The notes under the pieces are model-generated. The model had not been told where the DNA came from. It did no database searches and worked only from the letters and a program-made list of their open reading frames with translations. The position numbers and the translations under genes are program-made. Positions 7,926 through 14,307 of a stretch of DNA of 32,766 nucleotides are shown here, in pieces. The stretch's first letter is position 1, and each line of letters starts with the position of its first letter. Source of the stretch: Candidatus Faecousia intestinavium (GTDB taxonomy: Bacteria; Bacillota; Clostridia; Oscillospirales; Oscillospiraceae); assembly GCA_018715835.1 (NCBI GenBank), contig DVKV01000207.1, positions 1 to 32,766 of the forward strand, read 5' to 3'.

Positions 7926-8393
7926 TTACCGGATTTTTTTACCGTCCAGCACCGCTTCCAGCAGCTTATCCCCCCGGTAGCGCAGTGTGAGCAGAAAGAA
8001 TGGTGCGTCCTGCCACAGAAGGTCCAGGAAAATATCGTCTCCCTCCCACTTGGGCAGCTGATCCAGAAATTCCCGGCTTACCCATTGCAGCTCTCCTTCG
8101 TCGCATTCTTTCAGCTCCCCAGTAAAGCCATCGGCGGTAAACAGATACATGTACTCCCCCACCGTACCTTCCTGCAGGAAGGTCACCACGCCCCGGCACC
8201 GCCAGGAGGTCAGATTCAGTCCGGTTTCTTCCCGTGCTTCCCGGAGCAGGCATTCCTCGGGGCTTTCCTCCCCCTCGAACTTGCCGCCGATGCCAATCCA
8301 CTTGTCCTTGTTGATGTCGTTTTTCTTTTTCACCCGGTGGAGCATGAGAACCTCCTGCCCGCGGGTTACATAACACAGTGTGGTATTGATCAC
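7926..8393 (-). CDS. Nudix hydrolase (MutT/8-oxo-dGTP diphosphatase-like)
   Basis: This 155 aa protein has a perfect Nudix box, GKFEGEESPEECLLREAREETGL (about 37-59), matching G-x5-E-x7-REUxEExGU. The fold cleaves nucleoside diphosphates linked to another moiety. The start INTTLCYVTRGQEVLMLHR and the tail are like the Firmicutes MutT group that removes 8-oxo-dGTP, but substrate cannot be read from sequence. The start is GTG at 8393 with GGAGG eight bases upstream. It overlaps the stop of the lipid kinase gene by four bases (GTGA), so translation is coupled. The 63 codons before GTG in the track are a shadow of the kinase gene. Confidence 0.92.
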   Translation of the reverse strand: MINTTLCYVTRGQEVLMLHRVKKKNDINKDKWIGIGGKFEGEESPEECLLREAREETGLNLTSWRCRGVVTFLQEGTVGEYMYLFTADGFTGELKECDEGELQWVSREFLDQLPKWEGDDIFLDLLWQDAPFFLLTLRYRGDKLLEAVLDGKKIR

Positions 8394-9283
8394 GGTTCTG
8401 CCCTCCGTACCAGGGAAATGGCGTGGTGCAGGTTCTCCACCAGGATTTCTCCGTGGCCTTCTTCCCGCTCTCCGTCCAGGGTCCAGGGCATCTCCGGGTT
8501 GGCGTAAATTTTCACCTTTTTCGCCGTACGGAAGGTAATCATCTCGCAGTTGTACACCTGATTCTGTACCGCCCGGATGCACTCGCCGATTTCCTCCAGA
8601 TTCCGGGCAGAGCGAACCAGCAGCACCTCAAACAGGCCGTCACCCATGTCCACCTGCTTGGGGTCCAGGGTCAGGATTCCGCCGATGGAGGTGGAGTTGC
8701 AGATGGCGCCGAACAGGAAGTCATCCTCAATCAGCTGGTCGTCAATCTCCATTCGAATGGGTTCCTTGTGAATCTGGGAAAGCTCGGAAATCCCCCCCAG
8801 CACATAGGCGGTGTGGCCCAGGGCGTTCTTGATATTCTGGGGAATCAGGTAGCTGGATTTGGTAAAGGCACCGAAGGATGCCACATAGGAAAAATACCGA
8901 TCGGCAAACCGCCCCACGTCCAGGGGCACCGGCTCCCCCTCCAGAATATCCCGGGCCGCCTGAAGCACATTGCCGGACAGCTTCAGGCTGGAAGCGAAAT
9001 CATTGGTGGTACCCGCGGGAATATAGCCCACCGGGGTTTTGCAGCCGGACCGGAGCAGTCCCGTTACCGTCTCGTTCATGGTACCGTCGCCGCCGCAGCA
9101 TACCACCAGATCCACCTGGCTGCCCCAGGTTTCCACCGCCTTGGCAGCGCTGCCGGGACCGCTGGTCATGGAGATGATGACCTCATACCCTGCCTGATTG
9201 AACATCAGCAGAATCTCCGGCAGGGCTTTGTTGGCTTTTTTTTGCCCGGCTACGGGATTCATTACAAACAGCATCTTTTTCAT
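8390..9283 (-). CDS. YegS/BmrU-type lipid (diacylglycerol) kinase
   Basis: This 297 aa protein has the DAGK catalytic domain: MLFVMNPVAGQKKANKAL at the start, CCGGDGTMNETVTGL (GGDGT nucleotide loop, about 64-70) and GYIPAGTTNDFASSL. The C-terminal beta domain ends LDGEREEGHGEILVENL. The family phosphorylates diacylglycerol or related lipids, recycling diacylglycerol released by lipoteichoic acid synthesis in Gram-positives. The role in this organism is inferred. The ATG has GAGGTGA upstream and a TATAAT promoter. It is first of a two-gene operon with the Nudix hydrolase. Confidence 0.93.
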   Translation of the reverse strand: MKKMLFVMNPVAGQKKANKALPEILLMFNQAGYEVIISMTSGPGSAAKAVETWGSQVDLVVCCGGDGTMNETVTGLLRSGCKTPVGYIPAGTTNDFASSLKLSGNVLQAARDILEGEPVPLDVGRFADRYFSYVASFGAFTKSSYLIPQNIKNALGHTAYVLGGISELSQIHKEPIRMEIDDQLIEDDFLFGAICNSTSIGGILTLDPKQVDMGDGLFEVLLVRSARNLEEIGECIRAVQNQVYNCEMITFRTAKKVKIYANPEMPWTLDGEREEGHGEILVENLHHAISLVRRAEP

Positions 9284-9308
9284 TTGCCGTCACCTCAACT
9301 TTTTCCCT

Positions 9309-9337
9309 ATTATACCCACCTCCTCCGGAAACCGCAA
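9309..9337 (-). promoter_or_regulatory. Promoter of the lipid kinase-Nudix operon
   Basis: Minus strand: -35 TTGCGG (9332-9337), 17 bp spacer, -10 TATAAT (9309-9314). The leader to the ATG is about 20 bases. Confidence 0.75.
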
Positions 9338-9415
9338 GGGAGGAACCGGTCTTTTCCTGAAATGGAGCGGAAAATTAACGGTTTTTTCACATTTCCTTCC
9401 AGATGGGATTTTCAG

Positions 9416-9444
9416 TGGACAAATTTGGCGAAAAAAGGTATAAT
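9416..9444 (+). promoter_or_regulatory. Promoter of the GDPD gene
   Basis: -35 TGGACA (9416-9421), 17 bp spacer, -10 TATAAT (9439-9444). The transcript would carry a leader of about 110 bases before the ATG, in which I see no clear riboswitch. Confidence 0.75.
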
Positions 9445-9559
9445 AAAAGAAATCTCTGATTTTCTTCACAGGTGCCGGCCTTCCGCCTTAAGCGATGGCG
9501 CTGCCGGTTCCTGAAAAACATTCTTTCCGGCGTCTGCCGGAGAAACCAGGAGGCTCCCT

Positions 9560-10360
9560 ATGCTGAGCATACTCATCACCCTGATTCTGCTTTATCTGCT
9601 GTGCACCCGCTGCCGGGGCAGCCACCCGGGCTGGCCGGAGCTTCAGGACTGGTCCTACGCCCACCGGGGCCTCCACGACAGCCGTCTGCCGGAGAACAGT
9701 CTGGCCGCCTTCCGGGCCGCCATGGAAAACGGCTACGGCATCGAACTGGACCTGCACCTGACCAAAGACGGCAACCTGGCGGTAATCCACGACTCCCTGC
9801 TCAACCGTACCACCGGTCAGGCCGGCCGGGTGGAGGATCTGACCACCGAGGAACTGAGCCAGTACCATTTGGGAGACACCCCGGAAACCATTCCCACCTT
9901 TTCCGATGTGCTGAACCTGATCCAGGGAAAAGTACCCCTGATTGTGGAGCTGAAGCCTGTGGATGGCAACCACGACCAGCTGGCACAGATCGCCTGCAAG
10001 CAGCTGGAACAGTATCAGGGCTGCTTCTGTATGGAGTCCTTTGACTACCGGTGCCTGGTGTGGCTGCGGCGGCATCGCCCGGACATCATCCGGGGCCAGC
10101 TGGCTGAGAATTTCTTTGCCACCCGGAATGATCTTCCGGATTATGTCCGGTTTATCACCACTCACTGCCTGACCAATTTCCTTTCCGTACCGGATTTTCT
10201 GGCCTACCGCTTCGACCACCGGATGAAAACCCCCACCTGCCAGGTTGCCTCCAGACTGTGGAAGGCCAAGACGGTAGCCTGGACCCTGCGCAGCCGGGAG
10301 GATTTCGACCGGGCCAAGGCAGAAGGCTGCATTCCCATTTTTGAAAATTTCAGGCCCTGA
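9560..10360 (+). CDS. Glycerophosphodiester phosphodiesterase (GDPD)
   Basis: GDPD hydrolyses glycerophosphodiesters to glycerol-3-phosphate and an alcohol. The 266 aa protein has an N-terminal hydrophobic segment (LSILITLILLYLLC), so it is probably membrane-anchored. The TIM-barrel catalytic residues are present: HRG at 35-37, PENSLAAF, E62 and D64 in IELDLHLTKDG, and H77 in VIHD. KTVAWTLRSREDFDRAKAEGCIPIFENF is the typical C-terminal strand. The ATG follows AGGAGG. It diverges from the lipid kinase operon, so both transcripts starting here act on glycerolipids. It ends in a strong terminator. Confidence 0.93.
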   Translation: MLSILITLILLYLLCTRCRGSHPGWPELQDWSYAHRGLHDSRLPENSLAAFRAAMENGYGIELDLHLTKDGNLAVIHDSLLNRTTGQAGRVEDLTTEELSQYHLGDTPETIPTFSDVLNLIQGKVPLIVELKPVDGNHDQLAQIACKQLEQYQGCFCMESFDYRCLVWLRRHRPDIIRGQLAENFFATRNDLPDYVRFITTHCLTNFLSVPDFLAYRFDHRMKTPTCQVASRLWKAKTVAWTLRSREDFDRAKAEGCIPIFENFRP

Positions 10361-10364
10361 CCAA

Positions 10365-10396
10365 ACGGCCCCGGACTTTCCGTCCGGGGCCGTTTT
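10365..10396. terminator. Strong terminator shared by convergent genes
   Basis: ACGGCCCCGGAC, loop TTTCC, GTCCGGGGCCGT: a perfect 12 bp stem followed by TTTT on the plus strand. The minus-strand gene stops directly beside it. Confidence 0.9.
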
Positions 10397-10638
10397 CAAT
10401 AGTTGAGAAACCGCCGCAGCCGCTGCTCCGCCCGTTTCAGATTCCGGCACACGGTGCTCTTGTTCACCCCCCGTTCCCGGGCAAATTGGGCCTGAGATTT
10501 ATTCTGAAAGTAGCAGGCAATCACCGTTTCCCGCTGCAGAGGGGTCAGTTCCTCCTCCATCACCTGCCGCAGCCGCTTCAGCTGAATCTGCCGGGGCAGA
10601 CGGGTTCCCAAAAATTCCTCAAACGATGTATTTTTCAT
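10396..10638 (-). CDS. Small sigma-70 region-4-like HTH protein
   Basis: This product of about 80 aa is essentially one helix-turn-helix: LTPLQRETVIACYFQNKSQAQFARERGVNKSTVCRNLKRAEQRLRRFL matches region 4 of sigma-70 factors (LT..QR.V...Y......A...GV..STV...L.RA...L). There is no region 2, so it cannot act as a normal sigma factor alone. The start is uncertain: ATG 10638 has a weak GGGGA site ten bases upstream and overlaps the previous gene by 20 bp, while the track start at 10689 has no site. It is the last gene of a three-gene mini-operon with two other very small proteins. Confidence 0.75.
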   Translation of the reverse strand: MKNTSFEEFLGTRLPRQIQLKRLRQVMEEELTPLQRETVIACYFQNKSQAQFARERGVNKSTVCRNLKRAEQRLRRFLNY

Positions 10639-10852
10639 TGCGCCAGTATCCCCGGTCATAATAATGGGCAGTGAGTTCCGCCAGTTCATTCATTTCGGTG
10701 AGCATGGGCGTCAGCTCCAGAATCCGCCGTTTCAGCTGGAAAATCTCCTCCGGGTCCTGCGCCCGGGCCAGCTGCTGCCGCAGCTGCGCCAGCCGCACCC
10801 GCAGGGGCATGGCGGCGGCCTGATAGCACAGGCTCAGTTCCTCCAACGTCAC
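10619..10852 (-). CDS. Small helical protein, unknown function
   Basis: This 77 aa, probably all-helical protein contains LRQQLARAQDPEEIFQLKRRILELTPMLTEMNELAELTAHYYDRGYWRNE. I do not recognise a family. The start is GTG at 10852, with AAGGAG seven bases upstream, overlapping the stop of the Cys-rich gene by four bases (GTGA). Its 3' end overlaps the sigma-like gene by 20 bp. The tight coupling suggests the three products are made in fixed ratio, perhaps as one complex. The extra N-terminal codons in the track are dismissed because they read through the upstream gene in another frame. Confidence 0.65.
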   Translation of the reverse strand: MTLEELSLCYQAAAMPLRVRLAQLRQQLARAQDPEEIFQLKRRILELTPMLTEMNELAELTAHYYDRGYWRNEKYIV

Positions 10853-10989
10853 GGCAGTCTCCTTTCGCAGCGCAGGCAGTGGAGGCTGGGGGCATAGCAT
10901 TCGCACCCGCAGTGCTGGCAAAAGCCCCCGGGCACCGCCGCCTGTTCGTCGATAAAGAGAGAATCAGTAAATTCCAGGTACATACGCAT
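10849..10989 (-). CDS. Cys-rich 46 aa protein, probable zinc ribbon
   Basis: This 46 aa product starts MRMYLEFTDSLFIDEQAAVPGGF and ends with the metal-binding pattern CQHCGCECYAPSLHCLRCERR. The CxxC and CxxC pairs, 11 residues apart, look like a small zinc ribbon, and two further Cys lie between them. It is merged into a false long frame in the ORF track. A GAAAGGAAAAG site precedes the ATG. It is first of the three-gene operon leading to a sigma-region-4-like protein. No function is known to me; a zinc-binding regulator or cofactor is an inference. Confidence 0.6.
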   Translation of the reverse strand: MRMYLEFTDSLFIDEQAAVPGGFCQHCGCECYAPSLHCLRCERRLP

Positions 10990-11114
10990 CTTTTCCTTTC
11001 TTGCCTCATAGAATTGTTGAACGTTCTTTTCCCGGGCAGGTACCGCCTTCGGCAGAATTTCCCGGGGAAATCTGCTATACTCATGGCAGTCTTCCCCCGG
11101 CTGAAAAAACTGCT

Positions 11115-11142
11115 TTGCTTTTTCTCCGGTTTCCGCTATGAT
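11115..11142 (+). promoter_or_regulatory. Promoter of tadA-spoIIP
   Basis: -35 TTGCTT (11115-11120), 16 bp spacer, -10 TATGAT (11137-11142), about 20 bases before the tadA ATG. Confidence 0.5.
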
Positions 11143-11163
11143 TAGGAAAAAGGAGGCTGGGGT

Positions 11164-11652
11164 ATGGACGATCAATACTTTATGGAAGAAGCGCTGAAGC
11201 TGGCCCGGGAAGCCGGAGCCGACGGCGAGGTGCCGGTGGGCTGCGTGATTGTCCGGGGTGACCGGATTGTGGGCCGGGGCCGCAACCGCCGGGAGAAGGG
11301 CAAATCCGCCCTGGCCCACGCGGAACTGGAGGCCATCTCCGACGCCTGCCGGACCCTGGGGGGCTGGCGGCTGTGGGAATGCACCCTGTATGTCACCCTG
11401 GAGCCCTGCCCCATGTGCGCCGGAGCCATTGTCAACGCCCGGATTCCCCGGGTGGTCTACGGTGCCCGGGATGCCAAGTGCGGGGCGGTGCATTCGGTGT
11501 GCGCCCTGTTTGATATGGCCTTCAACCATCACCCCCAGGTGGAGTCCGGGGTGCTGGAGGCGGAATGTGCCGCTCTGCTTTCCGACTTCTTCCGGGAACT
11601 CCGGGTTCAGCTCCGCTGCCGTCCCAAGTGGAGGCCGAAGCAGCCGGAGTAA
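11164..11652 (+). CDS. tadA: tRNA-specific adenosine deaminase TadA
   Basis: TadA converts A34 to inosine in the anticodon of tRNA-Arg(ACG), allowing it to read CGU, CGC and CGA. The 162 aa protein has the cytidine deaminase fold with catalytic HAE at 52-54 (LAHAELEAI) and the zinc ligands of PCPMC at 81-85. The N-terminal DDQYFMEEALKLAREAG and the DAKCGAVHSV region are typical. The ATG follows AAAAAGGAGG. It is followed by spoIIP after 22 bp, so the two are probably cotranscribed. Its identity rests on the combination of HAE, PCxxC and length. Confidence 0.95.
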   Translation: MDDQYFMEEALKLAREAGADGEVPVGCVIVRGDRIVGRGRNRREKGKSALAHAELEAISDACRTLGGWRLWECTLYVTLEPCPMCAGAIVNARIPRVVYGARDAKCGAVHSVCALFDMAFNHHPQVESGVLEAECAALLSDFFRELRVQLRCRPKWRPKQPE

Positions 11653-11674
11653 TCTGTTTGCCAAAGGAGGCGGG

Positions 11675-12634
11675 ATGTTGGACCCCCATCAGCGTTCCCT
11701 TCGGGTGGGACTGGCCGCCCTGGCCTGCGCCCTGGTATTTCGGCTGTTCAGCCTGGGCCTCCCGGAAAAGCTGGTTGCCTGGCTGGCTCAGCCGGATACA
11801 GCTGCATTTTTATTTTACCTGGAAACCGGACGAAACGTCCGGTTTTCCACATCTGAGGCGGTTTTTTCGCCGGATTTCCTGGAATCTCCCCCGGCGCAGA
11901 CACCAATTCCCACCTTTTCCGGTGAGGAGGAGGTGGACCTGACCTACAGCACGGTCAAGGACCCGGACATTTCCGCCCTGCTGGAAAAGCCCCTGACCTG
12001 GGATCTGTACGGCACGGACCCCACCGTGCTGATTGTCCACACCCACACCACGGAGAGCTACACCAAATCCGGGGAAACTTACGAGGAGACCTCCTCCTGG
12101 CGGACCCTGGACGAAAACTACAATATGCTCTCCATCGGCGACCGGGTGGCCCAAGTGCTGGAAGACGCCGGAATTTCCGTCCTCCATGACCGGGCGCTTC
12201 ACGACTACCCCTCCTACAACGGTTCCTATACCGACGCCCGGGCGTCCATCCAGGAATACCTGGACCAATACCCCAGCATCCAGCTGGTGCTGGACCTGCA
12301 CCGGGATGCCTCCGGCAGCCTGTACAACCAGCTGCGCACCGCCGTGGAGCTGGACTCTCAGACATCGGCCCAGCTGATGATCGTCCTGGGCACCAACTAC
12401 GATACCTACGAGGACAACCTTTCCCTTGGGCTGAAGCTTCAGGTCCAGCTGGAGCGGCAGGCTCCGGGCATCACCCGCCCGCTGCAGCTGCGGGCCTCCC
12501 GATTCAACCAGGATCTATGCCCCGGGGCCCTGCTGGTGGAGGTGGGCGCCGCAGGAAACACCCACGGCGAAGCCCTTTTGGCAGCTCAGGAGCTGGCCCA
12601 GGCGGTGATTGCCCTGGCCCAGGGCAGCCGATAA
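11675..12634 (+). CDS. spoIIP: Stage II sporulation protein P
   Basis: SpoIIP is a membrane-anchored amidase and endopeptidase that, with SpoIID and SpoIIM, degrades septal peptidoglycan during forespore engulfment. The 319 aa protein has an N-terminal membrane segment (about 10-28) and a C-terminal zinc amidase domain with VLIVHTHTTESY, LVLDLHRDA and LLVEVGAAGNTHGEAL, which match the metal and catalytic motifs of the family. The real ATG is at 11675, with AAAGGAGG upstream; the 461-codon track entry starts inside tadA in another frame. It indicates a spore former and is convergent, almost touching, with the Spo0A-like gene. Confidence 0.93.
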   Translation: MLDPHQRSLRVGLAALACALVFRLFSLGLPEKLVAWLAQPDTAAFLFYLETGRNVRFSTSEAVFSPDFLESPPAQTPIPTFSGEEEVDLTYSTVKDPDISALLEKPLTWDLYGTDPTVLIVHTHTTESYTKSGETYEETSSWRTLDENYNMLSIGDRVAQVLEDAGISVLHDRALHDYPSYNGSYTDARASIQEYLDQYPSIQLVLDLHRDASGSLYNQLRTAVELDSQTSAQLMIVLGTNYDTYEDNLSLGLKLQVQLERQAPGITRPLQLRASRFNQDLCPGALLVEVGAAGNTHGEALLAAQELAQAVIALAQGSR

Positions 12635-12638
12635 CGTC

Positions 12639-13118
12639 TCAGGCCGCCTGCTCCAGCCGCTGGCGCAGCACGTTGGCCATCCGGGCGATGAACTCCCCGT
12701 TGGTGGGTTTTCCCTTTTCCGGGCTGACGGTATTTCCAAAATACCGCTGCAGCACCTCCACATCCCCCCGGGTCCAGGTCACTTCCACCAGGTGCCGGAT
12801 GGCCCGCTCCACCCGCCCGGCGGTGGTGTCAAAATGGGCCGCCACCTGGGGATACAGACCGAAGGTAATGCTGTGAATGTACGTCCGGTTTTCCGCCGCC
12901 AGCAAAATGGCGTACACCGTGTATTCATGTCCGGACAGGTGATCCGGCGCTCCCAGCTCCAGCAGCAGCTGCCGGACCATTGCCTCCGGGGTAGCAGGCT
13001 GGGTTTCTTCCCGGATCAGCCGTCCCAGTTCCGTTCTGGCCTTTACCCGTTCCGCTTCTGTCTGGGCGGTGCAAAGCCGCATCAGTGCCCGCACCTGCTG
13101 TTCCAATGTTCCCATCAT
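12639..13118 (-). CDS. Spo0A C-terminal-domain protein lacking a receiver domain
   Basis: This 159 aa protein matches only the DNA-binding domain of the sporulation master regulator Spo0A (about residues 47-155): LLLELGAPDHLSGHEYTVYAI, FDTTAGRVERAIRHLVEVTWTRGDVEVLQRYFG and EKGKPTNGEFIARMANVLR. The recognition helix (SRVERAIRHA.EVAW.RG in Spo0A) is well kept. The N-terminal 45 residues are a helical stretch with no receiver domain, so there is no phospho-acceptor Asp. It would bind 0A-box-like DNA without phosphorelay control, and its targets are unknown. AAGGAGG precedes tandem ATG codons. It is transcribed from a minus-strand promoter that faces the immR promoter. Confidence 0.9.
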   Translation of the reverse strand: MMGTLEQQVRALMRLCTAQTEAERVKARTELGRLIREETQPATPEAMVRQLLLELGAPDHLSGHEYTVYAILLAAENRTYIHSITFGLYPQVAAHFDTTAGRVERAIRHLVEVTWTRGDVEVLQRYFGNTVSPEKGKPTNGEFIARMANVLRQRLEQAA

Positions 13119-13252
13119 CGACTCCTCCTTATTGTTCCGGGGATTCTACCCGTTTTGTTGGACGGATTGTGTGGTATTCTGTTTCCGCCGAAGGAAATTG
13201 GAATACCCCGATCCGTCCGACTTTGTTTTTCTGCAAACGTCTCCAAAGAAAG

Positions 13253-13281
13253 TTGACGAAAGTAAGCAGTTATGGTATAAT
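13253..13281 (+). promoter_or_regulatory. Plus-strand promoter toward the ImmR-ImmA pair
   Basis: -35 TTGACG (13253-13258), 17 bp spacer, -10 TATAAT (13276-13281), with an extended -10 (TGGTATAAT). It starts transcription near 13288, giving a leader of about 145 bases to the GTG of the repressor gene. Confidence 0.85.
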
Positions 13282-13315
13282 CAAGGTGCATTTAATTTGA
13301 TTGCATTTGTTTTGA

Positions 13316-13327
13316 TTACTTAAGTAA
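13316..13327. promoter_or_regulatory. Palindromic operator TTACTTAAGTAA
   Basis: A perfect 12-base palindrome lies between the two facing promoters, just downstream of the predicted minus-strand start point. Related TTACTT/AAGTAA copies occur at 13259-13265 (AAAGTAA, in the plus promoter spacer), 13350-13358 (CTACTTTTG, in the minus promoter spacer) and 13382-13390 (TTACTTTTG). This is the pattern expected for an XRE repressor operator array. Confidence 0.65.
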
Positions 13328-13340
13328 CTTTCTTGCGGTC

Positions 13341-13369
13341 ATTATACAGCTACTTTTGTCGCCTGTCAA
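13341..13369 (-). promoter_or_regulatory. Consensus minus-strand promoter toward the Spo0A-like gene
   Basis: Perfect -35 TTGACA (13364-13369), 17 bp spacer, perfect -10 TATAAT (13341-13346). It points left, across the opposing promoter, into the Spo0A-like gene at 13118. It is the closest match to consensus in the window, so some repression is likely. Confidence 0.85.
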
Positions 13370-13431
13370 GACACAGAAAGATTACTTTTGAAATCTCTTG
13401 CAAACTGCACAAAACGTCAGGGGGAACTTTT

Positions 13432-13773
13432 GTGTTTTTTACCAGATTTCAGGCATTGTGCCAGGAAAAGGGGATCAGCGTTTACCGGGCCTGCACCGAC
13501 ATCGGGCTGAATCGCTCCGCTGTGGCCAAATGGAAGGCGGGCGGAAAGCCCAACGGCACCACGGCAGGAAAGCTGGCGGACTATTTCGGCGTTTCCACCG
13601 ACTACCTGCTGGGGCAGACCGAGGAAAAATCCCCGAACAAGCCCCTTCCCTCCGACGAGGATATCAAATTTGCCCTGTTTGGGGGAGACGGCGACATCAC
13701 CGACGCCATGTATGCCGAGGTGAAGGAGTTTGCCGCCTTTGTCAAGCAGCGGGAGGCAAAAAAGAAGGAGTAA
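13432..13773 (+). CDS. XRE-family repressor (ImmR-like)
   Basis: This 113 aa protein has an N-terminal Cro/C1 helix-turn-helix: FQALCQEKGISVYRACTDIGLNRSAVAKWKAGGKPNGTTAGKLADYFGVSTDYLLGQTEEK (about residues 6-65). The C terminus is a short charged helix. The start is GTG at 13432, with AGGGGGAAC upstream; the longer track frame begins without an ATG inside the control region. It is followed after two bases by an ImmA/IrrE metallopeptidase, as ImmR is in the mobile element ICEBs1. By analogy it represses promoters at its own upstream region until cleaved by its partner. The operator array is the likely target. Confidence 0.88.
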   Translation: MFFTRFQALCQEKGISVYRACTDIGLNRSAVAKWKAGGKPNGTTAGKLADYFGVSTDYLLGQTEEKSPNKPLPSDEDIKFALFGGDGDITDAMYAEVKEFAAFVKQREAKKKE

Positions 13774-13775
13774 CC

Positions 13776-14204
13776 ATGCACACTCAGGCCCTCTATGACT
13801 TGGCCCGACAACAGAACATCGAGGTCCTCACCCACCCTTTGCCTCAGACCGGCTCCCTGTCCGTGATGCTGGAGGGCGGCCGGTGCTTCGTGGGGCTGGA
13901 CCGTTCCGTCTGCGATGGCGCAACCCAGGAGCGGGTCCACCTGAGTCATGAGCTGGGCCACTGTGTTACCGGCAGCTTCTATAATATTTACGCCGCAGTG
14001 GAATGCCGCCAGCGCCATGAAAACCGAGCGGACAAATGGGCCATATCCACCCTGATTCCCGTGGAGGATCTGGATGAAGCCGTGGCCCAGGGCTGTACGG
14101 AGATCTGGGAGCTGGCGGAACGGTTTCAGGTCACCGAAGAGTTCATGCGCAAAACCGTCTGCTACTATGTCCACGGCAATCTGGCGGCGGAGCTGTATTT
14201 TTAG
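13776..14204 (+). CDS. ImmA/IrrE family metallo-endopeptidase
   Basis: This 142 aa zinc peptidase (DUF955) has HEXXH as LSHELGHCVTG (H58, E59, H62) and a downstream glutamate in RHENRADKWAI (E82) as third ligand, so it appears active. In ICEBs1, ImmA cleaves the ImmR repressor to release it; IrrE does the same to DdrO. The gene begins two bases after the repressor stop, with AAGGAG inside the end of the repressor gene, so the pair is made together. No integrase, relaxase or other mobile gene is near, so it is a stand-alone pair or a domesticated remnant. Confidence 0.93.
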   Translation: MHTQALYDLARQQNIEVLTHPLPQTGSLSVMLEGGRCFVGLDRSVCDGATQERVHLSHELGHCVTGSFYNIYAAVECRQRHENRADKWAISTLIPVEDLDEAVAQGCTEIWELAERFQVTEEFMRKTVCYYVHGNLAAELYF

Positions 14205-14215
14205 GATGCAGCACA

Positions 14216-14247
14216 TTGTAAACCTATTTTTATTTTCTGGTTGACAA
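14216..14247 (+). promoter_or_regulatory. BirA biotin operator
   Basis: TTGTAAACC, 14 bases, GGTTGACAA: a good match to the BirA operator (TTGTTAACC-N14-GGTTAACAA type). It overlaps the -35 of the bioY promoter. A further half-site TTGTAAAC lies at 14276-14283, near the start point. Confidence 0.88.
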
Positions 14248-14270
14248 TTCCAGCAGTGTTGTTGTATACT
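14241..14270 (+). promoter_or_regulatory. Promoter of bioY-birA
   Basis: -35 TTGACA (14241-14246), 18 bp spacer, -10 TATACT (14265-14270). The -35 is part of the BirA operator, so bound BirA with biotinyl-AMP would block it. Confidence 0.8.
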
Positions 14271-14307
14271 CCCCATTGTAAACAAATGCAATGAGGAGAA
14301 ATGCCAT

